Shown here piece after piece: positions 29,335 to 39,463 of a stretch of 64,000 nt of DNA (position 1 is the stretch's first letter; the number at the start of each line of letters is the position of its first letter). Below the pieces are notes generated by a model. It did no database searches, had not been told where the DNA came from, and saw nothing but the letters and a program-made list of their open reading frames with translations. The position numbers were made by a program, and so were the translations under genes. Source of the DNA: Mesostigma viride (taxonomy: Eukaryota > Streptophyta > Mesostigmatophyceae > Mesostigmatales > Mesostigmataceae); assembly GCA_009746045.1 (NCBI GenBank), contig RPFO01000034.1:2499971-2563970 (forward strand), read 5' to 3'.

Positions 29335-31029
29335 AGACCAGGCCTTGCTTCAGCTTGGGTGTCCCCAGTGGGCTGCTTGACCAAAGTACCAAGTGGTGAC
29401 TGGTGCTTACTGGTTGACAGCCGGTCCTTCAGGGTTAGGTACACCCTCCTGGACAGGAGTTGGTGTGGAATGTCACTCCTACCAGCTGAGAATCATGCCT
29501 GGCCCTCCCCATGGGGTTCAGAAGAGTCGCCAGGACTTAAGTCGACGCCTTTGGCCTCAAACAGTTAGGCCATGCAAGGGCAACCCGAATGCTGGTTCTT
29601 ACAGGTTGCTGTATATATGTTTTCTAGTGCTTGTTTCCAACCTGTTGCTAATAAAGAACCTGGTTGTGTGACCATGTGGAACATGGTTGCCAGGGAGCCA
29701 CATTCTGGGTTATATAATGCTTGAATAAAACATAATCATGTCATGTCATTCTCATGTTGTTCTCATGGTTGTAATGTTTCTCTTGTGTAAAGTTCCAGGT
29801 CACCTATAAACCTGGAGGTTGGGGTGGGGTTCAATTCCCCAGCAGAGCCACAGCCTGGCATGAGTGATTCCTGGGCTTAACACCCAGTGAAGACATGGGC
29901 TCCCCAATAAGGCAGTATTTGTGTAGGTGCTACCTGAGTCTCTTTGAGCATAAAAGGGAAAGGCTGGCCAAGGCGGGCGCCATAAGAACGGGCGCCTGTG
30001 ATAACTGTGAAAGATCAGGAACTCACAATAATACGTTCTTGGCATCCTTTAATCCCAGCCATTGGACTAGGTAATGTGCCTTGACTTTAATCTAACACCA
30101 AGTTCCCAAGGAAAGGTTGGGAGCTGACCAAGGGGTCAGGGGATAACCTGGGGTGACCTCTGATTCACTGGCCAGTACACCTAGCCTGGTCCAAGGGCGT
30201 ATATGTTGTTACCCAAAAGGAGGCAGGACCCTGGGCCCTATCAGGTCTGATCAACCCAAGGGACCAAGCGGTCTGTGGCTGAGTGGGCACAAGCAAGGTT
30301 AGGCTTGTTTCAAGCTGGTCCAGCTCCAAAAGAAGAAAGGGTTGGAGTTAGCATTTTGGGCAACCAATATGCTAAGTGGATGCAGTTTGGAAAGACCTTT
30401 CCAACGCCGTGCTGACCGCCTGAAACAGACAAGGGACAAGAAAGATATCAAGTCCCGAAGTCCTAGCCATCCGTGGCCGACTAGGGTGCAGTCCTCTGGC
30501 ATAGTGGACAGGACACGTGGCAGGCCGTGCCTGCACAGGCTTAGCCTGATTATCACGTGACTGTGGTCCACGTAGACAGAGGAGCAGCAGCCTGTGACTG
30601 GTGGAATACTGGAGCTGGCACAGGTCTGCAAGGATACTAGGCCTTGCAGGCTTGTGACAGGTCCTGTACTTCCTAGGTTGCAGAGTCTAAGCAAATCCAG
30701 TTCGTCCTGGCTCTGCACTGATGCCAGTGGACGTTGAGGATTTGCTTGCACGCCTGCACATGCCTCGTCACGCCGATGGGAACGAGGAACAACGCAAGGA
30801 TATAGCTTGGTCATGAGGGATGACCAGCTATCTCGGAAAGCACGAACCGTGGGTGCCACCTTGGTCGTGGAAGTGCCCATTGTGGTCGTGGCCTGGTGAA
30901 CAGATTTAAGGTTGCTGCCTTGCAACATTGGCTAAGACGCGCTGTGAAAGACCAAGAGCTCACATACGTTTGGGAGCTCTTTCTAACTCGTTTTGTTTTC
31001 TTGAGACATGTGGCCTACCGTCGTAGATA
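29335..31029. other. Copia 2 3' region and unassigned sequence; no gene seen
   Basis: The first 350 bp include two AATAAA signals (about 29650 and 29725) and probably hold the 3' LTR. The words GTGAAAGA(T/C)CA(A/G)GA(A/G)CTCACA near 30008 and 30945 occur twice, about 940 bp apart, which may mark related ends. No coding frame with recognisable domains was found on either strand. Confidence 0.45.
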
Positions 31030-31287
31030 GGTGATGGTTTTGGTTCTACGTTAGAGAGACGACTAGCGTCTCGTAGATTACACTTTTCTGCATTCTTGCC
31101 TGCGTTGTATTTAGACGACCCATCGCCAGACGCAGAATTCTTGAAACCGGATACTTACGACCACCTGGCGCTGGAAACCTCGTCCCTGCGTGCGTCGTCA
31201 ATCTGGTTCGGTTTCAGACACCCGAGATAAGTCGCCTTCCCCTCGTTCTCCTTATTTGACTACTCAAGACCTACCAGGTGCGTTAAC

Positions 31288-31692
31288 ATGAGCCAGCGAC
31301 GTCCTTTTCCTGCTCCTTCTCATTCGACTAGTAATAATAGTTTAGCGAAGTATTACGTTGTTATTACCCCTCAATGGGCATCCATTTTCTTATCGTGGGC
31401 CGATGCTAGGAAGTTCGTTCAGTCACGTGCTTATAACGTCTCCAAATATAAGAAGTTTATGTCCTTTGAAGAAGCTCAGACCTACCTCTTAAAGCATAGT
31501 GAATCAGATTTGGGTCTCCATTCTCGTCCTTCTCCTCATGCTCGTCCTGCAGTAGACAGTCTTGTTTTTGTTACACCACCTCCATCTCCTCCTTCGTCTC
31601 CCCCTAAACGGGCTGCATCCTCATCTAGCTTAGATACGCCTCTCACCTTAGAGTTCGGCTCCCTATCCATTACTGTTGCTAAAAAGGATTGA
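31288..31692 (+). CDS. Small ORF with RNase H1-type hybrid-binding (viroplasmin-like) domain
   Basis: The protein is 134 aa and starts at ATG 31288. Residues about 22-70 read KYYVVITPQWASIFLSW, then ARKFV ... YKKFMSFEEAQTYLL. This has the aromatic and Lys spacing of the small domain at the N-terminus of eukaryotic RNase H1 (also in caulimovirus viroplasmin), which binds RNA-DNA hybrids or dsRNA. The rest is Pro/Ser-rich with a conserved end LTLEFGSLSITV. It lies 125 bp upstream of gag, between leader and gag. Copy B encodes the same protein with about 70 percent similar residues by eye and small frame breaks. An RNA-binding or RT-assisting role is inference. Confidence 0.65.
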   Translation: MSQRRPFPAPSHSTSNNSLAKYYVVITPQWASIFLSWADARKFVQSRAYNVSKYKKFMSFEEAQTYLLKHSESDLGLHSRPSPHARPAVDSLVFVTPPPSPPSSPPKRAASSSSLDTPLTLEFGSLSITVAKKD

Positions 31693-31816
31693 TTTAAATT
31701 GTTTCCTTCTTTTAAGACATTAAAAGCTTTTTCTTTTCTTTCCTTGCCTTAAATTAGGCCTTGCCCTTTATCCTTGTTGCTTTCAGTTAGATTCCTAATC
31801 ATTTACTTAATTAAAA

Positions 31817-33394
31817 ATGGATCCAGTGGGTGGTAACATGTCGCCTATACCTACCAACACTCCTACTATGAGTAATAATAATAATAATACTAACAACCAT
31901 AACAACAATCGTGGTAACCGACGGGACTCACTTGAAACGGTGCACCATCTCACTCCTCAAGGTAATCTTCGTACCTCACCTCCTTCTCCTGTTACTGGTG
32001 GTCGCCGTCGTCCCTCACTTACCCCTCCTACCTATGAACAACGTATGCATGTCAGATTTAGTGATGACCCTTCCCTTACCCTGAACCAGGCCCCTGCCCC
32101 TCCTGCAACCTTGGCTCAACCCTCTAGCAGGCCCTCACTAACTAACAATGTTTCTAGGCCTCCTTCCCACCCTGTGCCTTCCATGCCTGCTTTTAACACG
32201 GGTCGTGCCTCTGCCCCTGTCGGCCCTTCTGGACGCCCTAGTGCAGTTCCCTTTTATCCACCTGCTTCCTGGTCCTACCCTGATACGGCCTATGAGGCAG
32301 CCCAGGTCCCTACCCGTGTGGCTGATTTAGAAGTTAATAGTGATTTCAGCACCATGCCCCTAGATGATAGAAATTATGATCATTTTGCCTACTCCTCTCT
32401 CCGTGAGCAATATACTGTCCCCTTCTCTTATGGGCACCAGCCTGAAACGGTGGCCCCTTCTAGACCCCTACCCAAGACTTTTCCTCTTCCTTCCTTCTAT
32501 CCCGCTTATGTAGCAGTGGAAGATAGTGGCCCTATGGGAAAAACTGACTCTTCTAATCCCCCTAAGCCCCCTGCTCTTCCCCTCTTTGCTAACCTTCCCA
32601 AGCTGGATGTCAAGTCTACCCCTCAACAGTTTTTCACCTTTATTATGTTGCTTACCCAGAACACAGAGTCGTGGCAGAATCATAATAGATGGCGTCTCTC
32701 TGATGCTGTATTAGTTCCTCACTATCTTACAACCTGCATTACTCCTGAACTTGCTAACCTCATTCAGTGTGAGTCTTTGGCCTCTCATGCCTACCCTAAC
32801 TCTGTAGCAGAATTGTTTAAGCGTTTAGAGAACCATTTAGTACCTCCTGATTCAGATTGGCAGGACAGATTAGCCTTTGGTACCTTGCAGCAGGGTACTA
32901 AATCATTTAAGGAATATATGAAAGAGTTTGATGCTCAGATGGTACGAATTAGAGATTTGTCGGGTGCAGAAGTACGTGCTCGCTTCCTCCAAGGCCTCAG
33001 TAGACCTTTATTACGTGAAGTCAAGCGCCAGTTCTCTGCCTACCGTTTTACTGATCTGCCCCTCAAGCATGTGCGCCAGCATCTCTTGCGAGTAGCAGAT
33101 TTCTTCACCACTCCTTCTCTCCCTACCCGTTCCCGTATTAATAATATCATCCTTACCCCTGAGGAGGAGAGCTCCTATGTAGAAGAATTAGATATCTGCG
33201 TTGCTGATCTATCAGCTCTTGATGTCTCTCATATCACATGCTATCATTGTAAGGAAGTAGGTCATCTTAAACGTGAGTGCCCCAAGTTCCTTTCGGGTGC
33301 TCCCCCTCATCCCGACGCACGCCCTCCTCGTACCCCTCAGCGTGCTCCTATTCGTCCTAAGTACTTCAGGACGCATTCCCTCAGCTACCCCTAG
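31817..33394 (+). CDS. Gypsy copy A Gag with CCHC zinc knuckle
   Basis: The protein is 525 aa from ATG 31817. It has an Asn-rich N-terminus, then a Pro/Ser-rich stretch. The capsid-like region at about 270-440 has the retrotransposon-gag signature (WQDRLAFGTLQQGTKSFKEY, ARFLQGLSRPLLREV). A zinc knuckle CYHCKEVGHLKREC starts at residue 475. The frame ends at TAG 33392-33394, while pol is open one or two frames over from about 33400 (frame 3) and 33540 (frame 1). Copy B on the minus strand preserves the first two thirds of this gene. Confidence 0.88.
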   Translation: MDPVGGNMSPIPTNTPTMSNNNNNTNNHNNNRGNRRDSLETVHHLTPQGNLRTSPPSPVTGGRRRPSLTPPTYEQRMHVRFSDDPSLTLNQAPAPPATLAQPSSRPSLTNNVSRPPSHPVPSMPAFNTGRASAPVGPSGRPSAVPFYPPASWSYPDTAYEAAQVPTRVADLEVNSDFSTMPLDDRNYDHFAYSSLREQYTVPFSYGHQPETVAPSRPLPKTFPLPSFYPAYVAVEDSGPMGKTDSSNPPKPPALPLFANLPKLDVKSTPQQFFTFIMLLTQNTESWQNHNRWRLSDAVLVPHYLTTCITPELANLIQCESLASHAYPNSVAELFKRLENHLVPPDSDWQDRLAFGTLQQGTKSFKEYMKEFDAQMVRIRDLSGAEVRARFLQGLSRPLLREVKRQFSAYRFTDLPLKHVRQHLLRVADFFTTPSLPTRSRINNIILTPEEESSYVEELDICVADLSALDVSHITCYHCKEVGHLKRECPKFLSGAPPHPDARPPRTPQRAPIRPKYFRTHSLSYP

Positions 33395-33540
33395 TAGGCT
33401 GAATGCTTTGCAGGCAGGACCCCCAGGGTTCCCCTATGATAATCAGGCTCCCGCACCCTCTTCGCTCCCTCGTGACCCTCCAGCAGTGGCTTTTTCGCCA
33501 GGGTCTTCTTCGGGGTTAGTTCATATGGATTTGGGGGGGA

Positions 33541-35585
33541 GGGGGAACAGTAGGCCTGTCAGCCGGGGGTAACCTGGACAGGTCCTTAGATAGTACCCCA
33601 GATGAAAACTTTTGCCTGCCTGTTTTTATAACCTCTGTAGGAGCTGAATCTCCCCTACCACTACGTGTGCGTCCTCTTATGTTCTTGAATGGTGGTTTAA
33701 CCGTTCCCCACACTGTTGTAGACCCTTTCCTGCATGCTGATGAACTCTTGAATGTCTCTGTGTTGATAGATAGCGGGGCGGCTAGCTCCTTTGTGAGCGA
33801 GGCCCTAGTTAGGCGTTTAGGACTAGTTCCTACCCCTCACACCAAACCCGTCACTGTTCATTATGCTGATGGTCGCACCAGTCATTCCCCGGGTACGGTG
33901 TCCCTTCCCCTGGTCATACAAGGACGTACTGTTAACCTGACGGCCACTATAGGCCCTATCACTACCGCTGATGTATTACTAGGATTAGATTGGCACCAAG
34001 ATAATAAGATTACTATTAATTATGATACCATGGTCATTTGGTTCCCAGATAGCTCTTACTGGGTACCAGAACGTCATTATAGATTGGAAAATTTATCCTT
34101 GGTAGATATTACTCCTCCTACACCTGTTGATCCTCCTGTAAGACCTATACCTGAAGTGTTAATGTCCAATGATGAGTTGCGTTCTGAATTAAAGGAATAT
34201 GGATATTTATTATGTATGTTCCTTCAGTTAGAAGTACAGGAGATACCTATCACTAATAATAGTGTGGATATAGATATAAACACCGTGGATACAATAGGAG
34301 TGGGATTTACTGAAAATGAAATAGTAAGATACATGGCTGTGATAGATTCCTCGAAAGTATTTGAAGAAAAGACTCCTTCTTATCCTCCTCCTCGTTCTGT
34401 TTTACACCGTGTAGTTATCAAGGACGGTGCAGTTCCTACTCACTCTCCGATGTATAGAATGGGCCCTACCGAGTTAAAGGAACTAAAACAGATTTTAGTG
34501 TCACTATTAGAAGCAGGATTGATAGAGCCTAGTAACTCTCCCTACTCAGCTGGTGTCCTGTTAGTTCCTAAGCCAAATGGCAAGTTTCGCCTAGTTACTG
34601 ATTATAGGAAGTTGAATGATATTACTGTGAAGTCTAAATACCCTCTACCTCGTATTGATGATATATTTAATAAGGTTAAAGGTTCCACTTGTTTCACAGT
34701 ATTGGATTGCGCGGATGGTTTTTGGCAGTTGCGGATAGCCCCTGAGGATTGCCATAAAACCGCCTTTGCTACCCCTTTTGGTCATTACCAGTTTAGAGTA
34801 GCGGCTATGGGACTCTGTAACTCGCCTGCCTCTTTTCAAATGTTAATGAATGAAGTGCTTAGACCTGTTATGGGAAATTCCCACCTTCCTCAGGTGTCCT
34901 CGGATTTAAAAGATCCTTCCTTCTCCTCTGTTTCCTTATCTGAGCATGACCGTTCTTGTGCTCAAGCTTATTTAGATGATATTCTTATTTACTCTCCTGA
35001 TTTTGAAACGCACCTACGTGATTTGAAGAAAGTATTAGAAATAATGGCTGAAAATTCTTTGTGGGCGCGCCGTGCTAAAGTTCGTTCGGGTAGGAGTGTC
35101 CCATTTTTAGGGCACGTCCTGTCAGATGCCGGGGTCGCTACCGACCCGGATAAAACCAAGTCAATTCAGGAATGGCCTACCCCTACCGACGTTAAAGGTG
35201 TACGTAGCTTTCTAGGAATTGCTTCTTACTATAGGCGTTTTATCCCGCGTTTCGCAACTATAGCAGCCCCTATTAATCATTTATTAAAGAAGGATATCCC
35301 CTTTGTTTGGAGTAGTGAATGCCAGTCGGCTTTTCAGTGTCTAAAATCCCTACTCCTCTCCCCTCCTGTACTCATCCTACCGGATACTACTAAACCCTTT
35401 GTTGTAGCTACAGATGCTAGTAAGGTAGCTATAGGGGGCGTCCTTCTCCAGGATCAGGGTCAGGGCTTACAGCCAATCGAGTATATCTCTAGGACAATGC
35501 TTCCTGCGGAACGTAACTATCCCGTACACCAGCAAGAGCTATTAGCTGTGGTGTATTGTTGCCACGCGTGGCAGCACTTTCTTAA
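33541..35585 (+). CDS. Gypsy copy A pol: protease - RT - RNase H (first half)
   Basis: The frame is open from the G run at 33533-33545; residues are numbered from ATG 33667. Retropepsin: Asp35 in LIDSGAASSF, then VLLGLDW near 100. RT: LVTDYRKLN, LDCADGFWQL, and catalytic YLDD with Asp437 and Asp438. The C-terminal RT thumb reads FLGIASYYRRFI. RNase H starts VVATDASKVAIGG and is interrupted after WQHFL by a TTAA-target element at 35586; the chance stop at 35590 lies in the insert. The frame resumes at 37289 as KGAQFDVC. All RT catalytic residues are present. Confidence 0.88.
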
Positions 35586-37284
35586 CCCCTAAATGGGCGG
35601 AAATGCTGCCGATAAATCGGCAGTAACTCACCTATTTTGTAAACCAGCCCCTGTACAACCTAGCAATATCCAATGGCTGTCCTTGGGGGGCAAGCGTGTC
35701 CATGAGTTGCCCTAAGCCGTGATATATCACAACCTCACATATATTCATCGTAGGCCATGTATAACCGCCGTCAAAGTCAGGGGGGTCAAGACGAGCGTTT
35801 TCATTTTTGGTAGAATGTGCATTTTGAATTATGTTGTAAGAGCTAGGCACCTACCACTTCAGGGATGATAAACAATTAGTTGCTGAACAGTTTGAGCCAT
35901 TGGGGTCATCATTTGGGTGGGTATACCAGCAGTTACACCCAGTACAGCCCATAGGAGTACCGTTGGTAAAAAGCAACCAAGGGGGTAGGAGTGGGCATAC
36001 TACCTACTAATACCTACTAATATGGCCCCCAACCATGCCACACAATACATTTCCCTTCCACAATGATGGGGAAACATAACTGCATCATCACACTGCCCTT
36101 ACATGGCACCTATGTGCAGGTGCCACCTTGTCCATGCACGTAGGTAACGTGGTACGGATACCCTACGCAAGGCATGCATTCTAGGAGGCAGCCACCAACA
36201 AACTAGTGATTTTAAGCCTATTTCAGTTTGCCCTAGCAAGGATAAACTAGGCCTAAGCTGCTATAGCTTGCCAGGTGATGGCCAGCACACCTGGTGGCAC
36301 ATGCTGACAATGGGAAGCTTCTACTCACCGGTTACATGCTTGATGATGCCACAGAGACCAGCCAACTGCCTCACACTCATGCAATATGTGTGTGGGAAAT
36401 GTATAACAAACATATATGGAGGTATTCAAACCCATACAGCCTCTAAAACTTATCACCATCACCCTGTGGCAGGTCAACTGACTGAGGGAAGCATCTAAGA
36501 AGGGTGTTTTAGAAAGGGGCCAGGCCAGGGTCAAGAAAGAGCATGAATAATGCAAAAAGAATGTGCTACACAAGCTAGAACGTATATATAAACGTCAAAC
36601 ATCGATAGGAAAACGATGCTTAAGCTTTACCAGGCATGGATGGCGTTACCTTGGCCCAGGCGGTGGCCGCAAAATGGCGCATTTCGGCACACCAAAGTTG
36701 TGCAGCATGGTCGCTGGATTCGGCGATTTCTGGCCACCCTTGCACGTTTACGACTACAAATCATCATAAAAAGTACAAAGAAACCAATATGTCCTTTAAA
36801 ATACGCCGGAAAGGTATTGCTGTCAACGTTTCTATCGTCCGGCCTGATCGCAGTTTTTTCCAGCAAGAACGCTGCCGACACCTATCAAATGACATTCCCG
36901 CGAACCAAAAATTGGCCTGTATGATCTTTAGAACGTATAAAATCAATATCCTAAGTTTGGCCAGAAAATTCTAACTCAAACGTAAATGCCATGCGTGGGC
37001 GCAAGCCGCCATGGCCAGGTCGTCGTTTTCCGAAATGCACGTTGTACGTGAAAAAGTACCCTGACCCCTTGTACTTTGACCGGCCAGAACACCTCTATAA
37101 CTTTGTCAAAATATAGCAAACCCTAGTATCATGTTCTGGAGAAACTTATAAACTTTCATTCTTCTCAGCTAAACGTTTCCTAATTCCCAATGGTATTCTC
37201 GCAAACTGGTCCCCCGAGTAGGTGCCGACAAATCGGCTGTAAGTCACTTTTTGGCGGAAAATCGGCAGCAAGACCATTTAGGGG
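35586..37284. mobile_element. TTAA-target (piggyBac-like) non-autonomous DNA element
   Basis: Left end TTAA|CCCCTAAATGG and right end CCATTTAGGGG|TTAA give 11-bp terminal inverted repeats and a TTAA duplication. Beyond them the ends share the subterminal words TGCTGCCGAT and AATCGGC. Removing the insert joins ctt and aaa codons of RNase H in frame. TTAA duplication with CCC-starting termini fits piggyBac; other TTAA-target superfamilies are not excluded. The interior has no frame with a recognisable transposase, so it is probably non-autonomous. Confidence 0.75.
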
Positions 37285-37288
37285 TTAA

Positions 37289-37751
37289 AGGTGCTCAATT
37301 TGATGTTTGCCTGAATGAACCCTGTGAGCTTGATCCTTATAGATTAGTTATCCAGACGGACCACCGTCCCCTTACCCATCTTCTCTCACAACCCAACCTC
37401 ACCCCTCGTCAAGCGCGCTGGATGGAGTTTTTAGCACAGTTTTCCCCTTTTAAACTTCAGTATGTTAAGGGTGTAGATAACATAGTACCAGATGCACTCT
37501 CCCGTCGTGCAGATTACTCCTTTTTCGAGGACCTTGATGTTCTCAATACTACTCTAGTTCCTACTACTATGGGTGTAACCCCGTATGGTGAACTACCTGA
37601 TGATGAATCCTATGCCTACCTCTTTCATACAGCAGTTCGCATGCCTGATCTCCTTTCTCACGTAGGACTCTCTCTCCCGTGTGCGGCCCTTCCTGTGGTC
37701 TCGGTGGGGGGGAGGGGAAAAATAAAATTTCTATACCGCTTAGCCATATAG
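37289..37751 (+). CDS. Gypsy copy A RNase H (second half) and linker
   Basis: This part continues RNase H after the insertion: RLVIQTDHRPLTHLL, QARWMEFLAQF and the terminal VDNIVPDALSRR. The frame ends at 37749-37751 because of a shift in the G/A run near 37706-37727. The integrase is then read from about 37710 in another frame. Copy C has the same block at 42720-43070. Confidence 0.82.
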
Positions 37752-38610
37752 CGACTAGGTCGGGAAAGTCGTATGAAAACATAGTCCCTCTAGGACCTCC
37801 CCTTCTCTTTGGCAAGGCGGTAGGAGATCTCTTTAAACCTGTTCTGGATACCTCTGTAGCGATGCCTACCTCTGATCTTGAACGCCTTATTAGTAGATTT
37901 ACGGCCACTGAGCCGGAGGCATTAGCTGCCATTGCTGCCCATCCCCAACAATTAGGCAAGCACCCTTGTAAATTTGTAGGTGGATTTTTATATGTGCAGA
38001 TAGCAGATTCTCCCCCTCAATGGCGCCTGTATGTCCCGCCTATCTGTCGCTCCTCCTTACTCTTTGAGTTGCATGACTTAGCTGCTCATCAGGGTGGTAA
38101 ACGGGTACGGGACCTAGTAGCCCGCTCTTACTACTGGCCTTCCCTTTTAAAGGATGTAGATGAGTATGTTAGAACCTGTCAATCTTGTCAGGAAATGAAA
38201 CCCAACAATGTAGGACAGATAGCAGAGCCTAGGACCTTACCTGATCCCATCATGCCTTGGGATTCTATTATGATGGATTTTGTAGGACCTTTTAGGAAGA
38301 ATGATAGAGGTAACGCCCAGATCCTTGTTTTCGTAGATCGTTTTACTCGAATGTGTCATCTCGTGCCGTGTCCCTTAGAACTCACCGCACGCGATTGCGC
38401 ACGCCTATACCTTAATAACGTATATAGATATCATGGTTTGAGTAGGCAGTTTATTAGTGATAAAGATAAGTTATTTACTTCTGATTTTTGGCAGCAGTTC
38501 TTCGCTGCTATCGGTACCAAGGTCACATTCGGTACTGCCTACCACTCCTCCTCGTCTCATTTAGTAGAACGTTTGAATAGGGTAGTGGAAGAAGCTCTGC
38601 GCATTATGTG
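37679..38610 (+). CDS. Gypsy copy A integrase (zinc module and catalytic core)
   Basis: Residues are numbered from 37679; the real protein starts in the preceding frame. The zinc module is His-rich HDLAAHQ with TCQSCQ. The DDE core is Asp200 (MMDFVGP), Asp261 (SDKDKLF) and Glu297 (HLVERLN), spacing D-35-E. The frame ends at TGA 38609-38611 because one base is missing relative to copy C, where the same codons read on without break. The next frame starts at once at 38608. Confidence 0.87.
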
Positions 38611-39387
38611 AATGGCTCTGGGAGTGATTGGGAGGATTATCTATGTCTGGTAGAATTTTCCCTCAACAACTGCCCTCAGGCTGCGCATGGTTATACGCCC
38701 TTCTTCCTAGATACTGGTAGACAACCTCTTACTCCTACCTCTCTCTTAGCTAGTCCTTTACGGGACAAGGATGATGTGTCCCGGGATACTGTGGAAGGTG
38801 TGCAGGCGTTATTAGATAAGATGAAGAATGCACACGACAACGCTATTGCAGGGTACCATAGGGCGCAGGCCAAATACCTTGCTAGGTTGCGTGCCTCATT
38901 AGATAGAAGAGCACCTGAGATAGAAATAGGAGATTTAGTCTTAGTAGAAGGCCCTCGTGTTGGCCGCTTCGCTCATAAGTTCGAAGCTGAACTGAAAGTG
39001 AAACTTAGGCCCGCCTTCTTAGGACCCTTCCGTGTGTTGTCTAGAGTAGGTAATTTCCTGTATGAGATAGATATTCCTACCTCTTGGCAGACCCACTCTC
39101 GCACCTTTCATAGAAGCCAGCTGAAGCTCTATCATCAGAGCACGTTCGCTGGTAGAGAATTAGCCCCTGCCCCTTTAGAGCATAATCCGGATACTGGTGA
39201 GGTAGAGGATGAGGTAGAGGGTATCGTGGCCCATAGAGATATCAGAAAGGGCCGCGGTACCCAGCGCCAGTATAAGGTGAAGTGGATGTATGCTCGTAGC
39301 GAGGTAGATAAGGTCTGGTATACGGAGAGTGAGCTAGATGGGTGTAGTCGCCTGCTGCAGGAGTATAAAACCCTGCATAAGCTCTAG
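38608..39387 (+). CDS. Gypsy copy A integrase C-terminus with chromodomain
   Basis: The protein continues with SDWEDYLCLVEFSLNNC and FFLDTGRQP, then an SH3-like/GPY region (LGPFRVLSRVGNFLYEIDIP). The last 60 residues, VEGIVAHRDIRKG ... QYKVKW ... VWYTESELDGC, have the chromodomain pattern. Integrase-fused chromodomains guide chromovirus insertion to marked chromatin. The stop is TAG 39385-39387. The same end is seen in copy C (49590-49660), although most of its chromodomain is deleted. Confidence 0.83.
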   Translation: MNGSGSDWEDYLCLVEFSLNNCPQAAHGYTPFFLDTGRQPLTPTSLLASPLRDKDDVSRDTVEGVQALLDKMKNAHDNAIAGYHRAQAKYLARLRASLDRRAPEIEIGDLVLVEGPRVGRFAHKFEAELKVKLRPAFLGPFRVLSRVGNFLYEIDIPTSWQTHSRTFHRSQLKLYHQSTFAGRELAPAPLEHNPDTGEVEDEVEGIVAHRDIRKGRGTQRQYKVKWMYARSEVDKVWYTESELDGCSRLLQEYKTLHKL

Positions 39388-39463
39388 TTGTAGACCTTCT
39401 CCTCTCTTATGTTATGTCTGCTGTCGACGGGTGGTTGGTTGTCCCCTCCCCTCCGCAGCCGTC

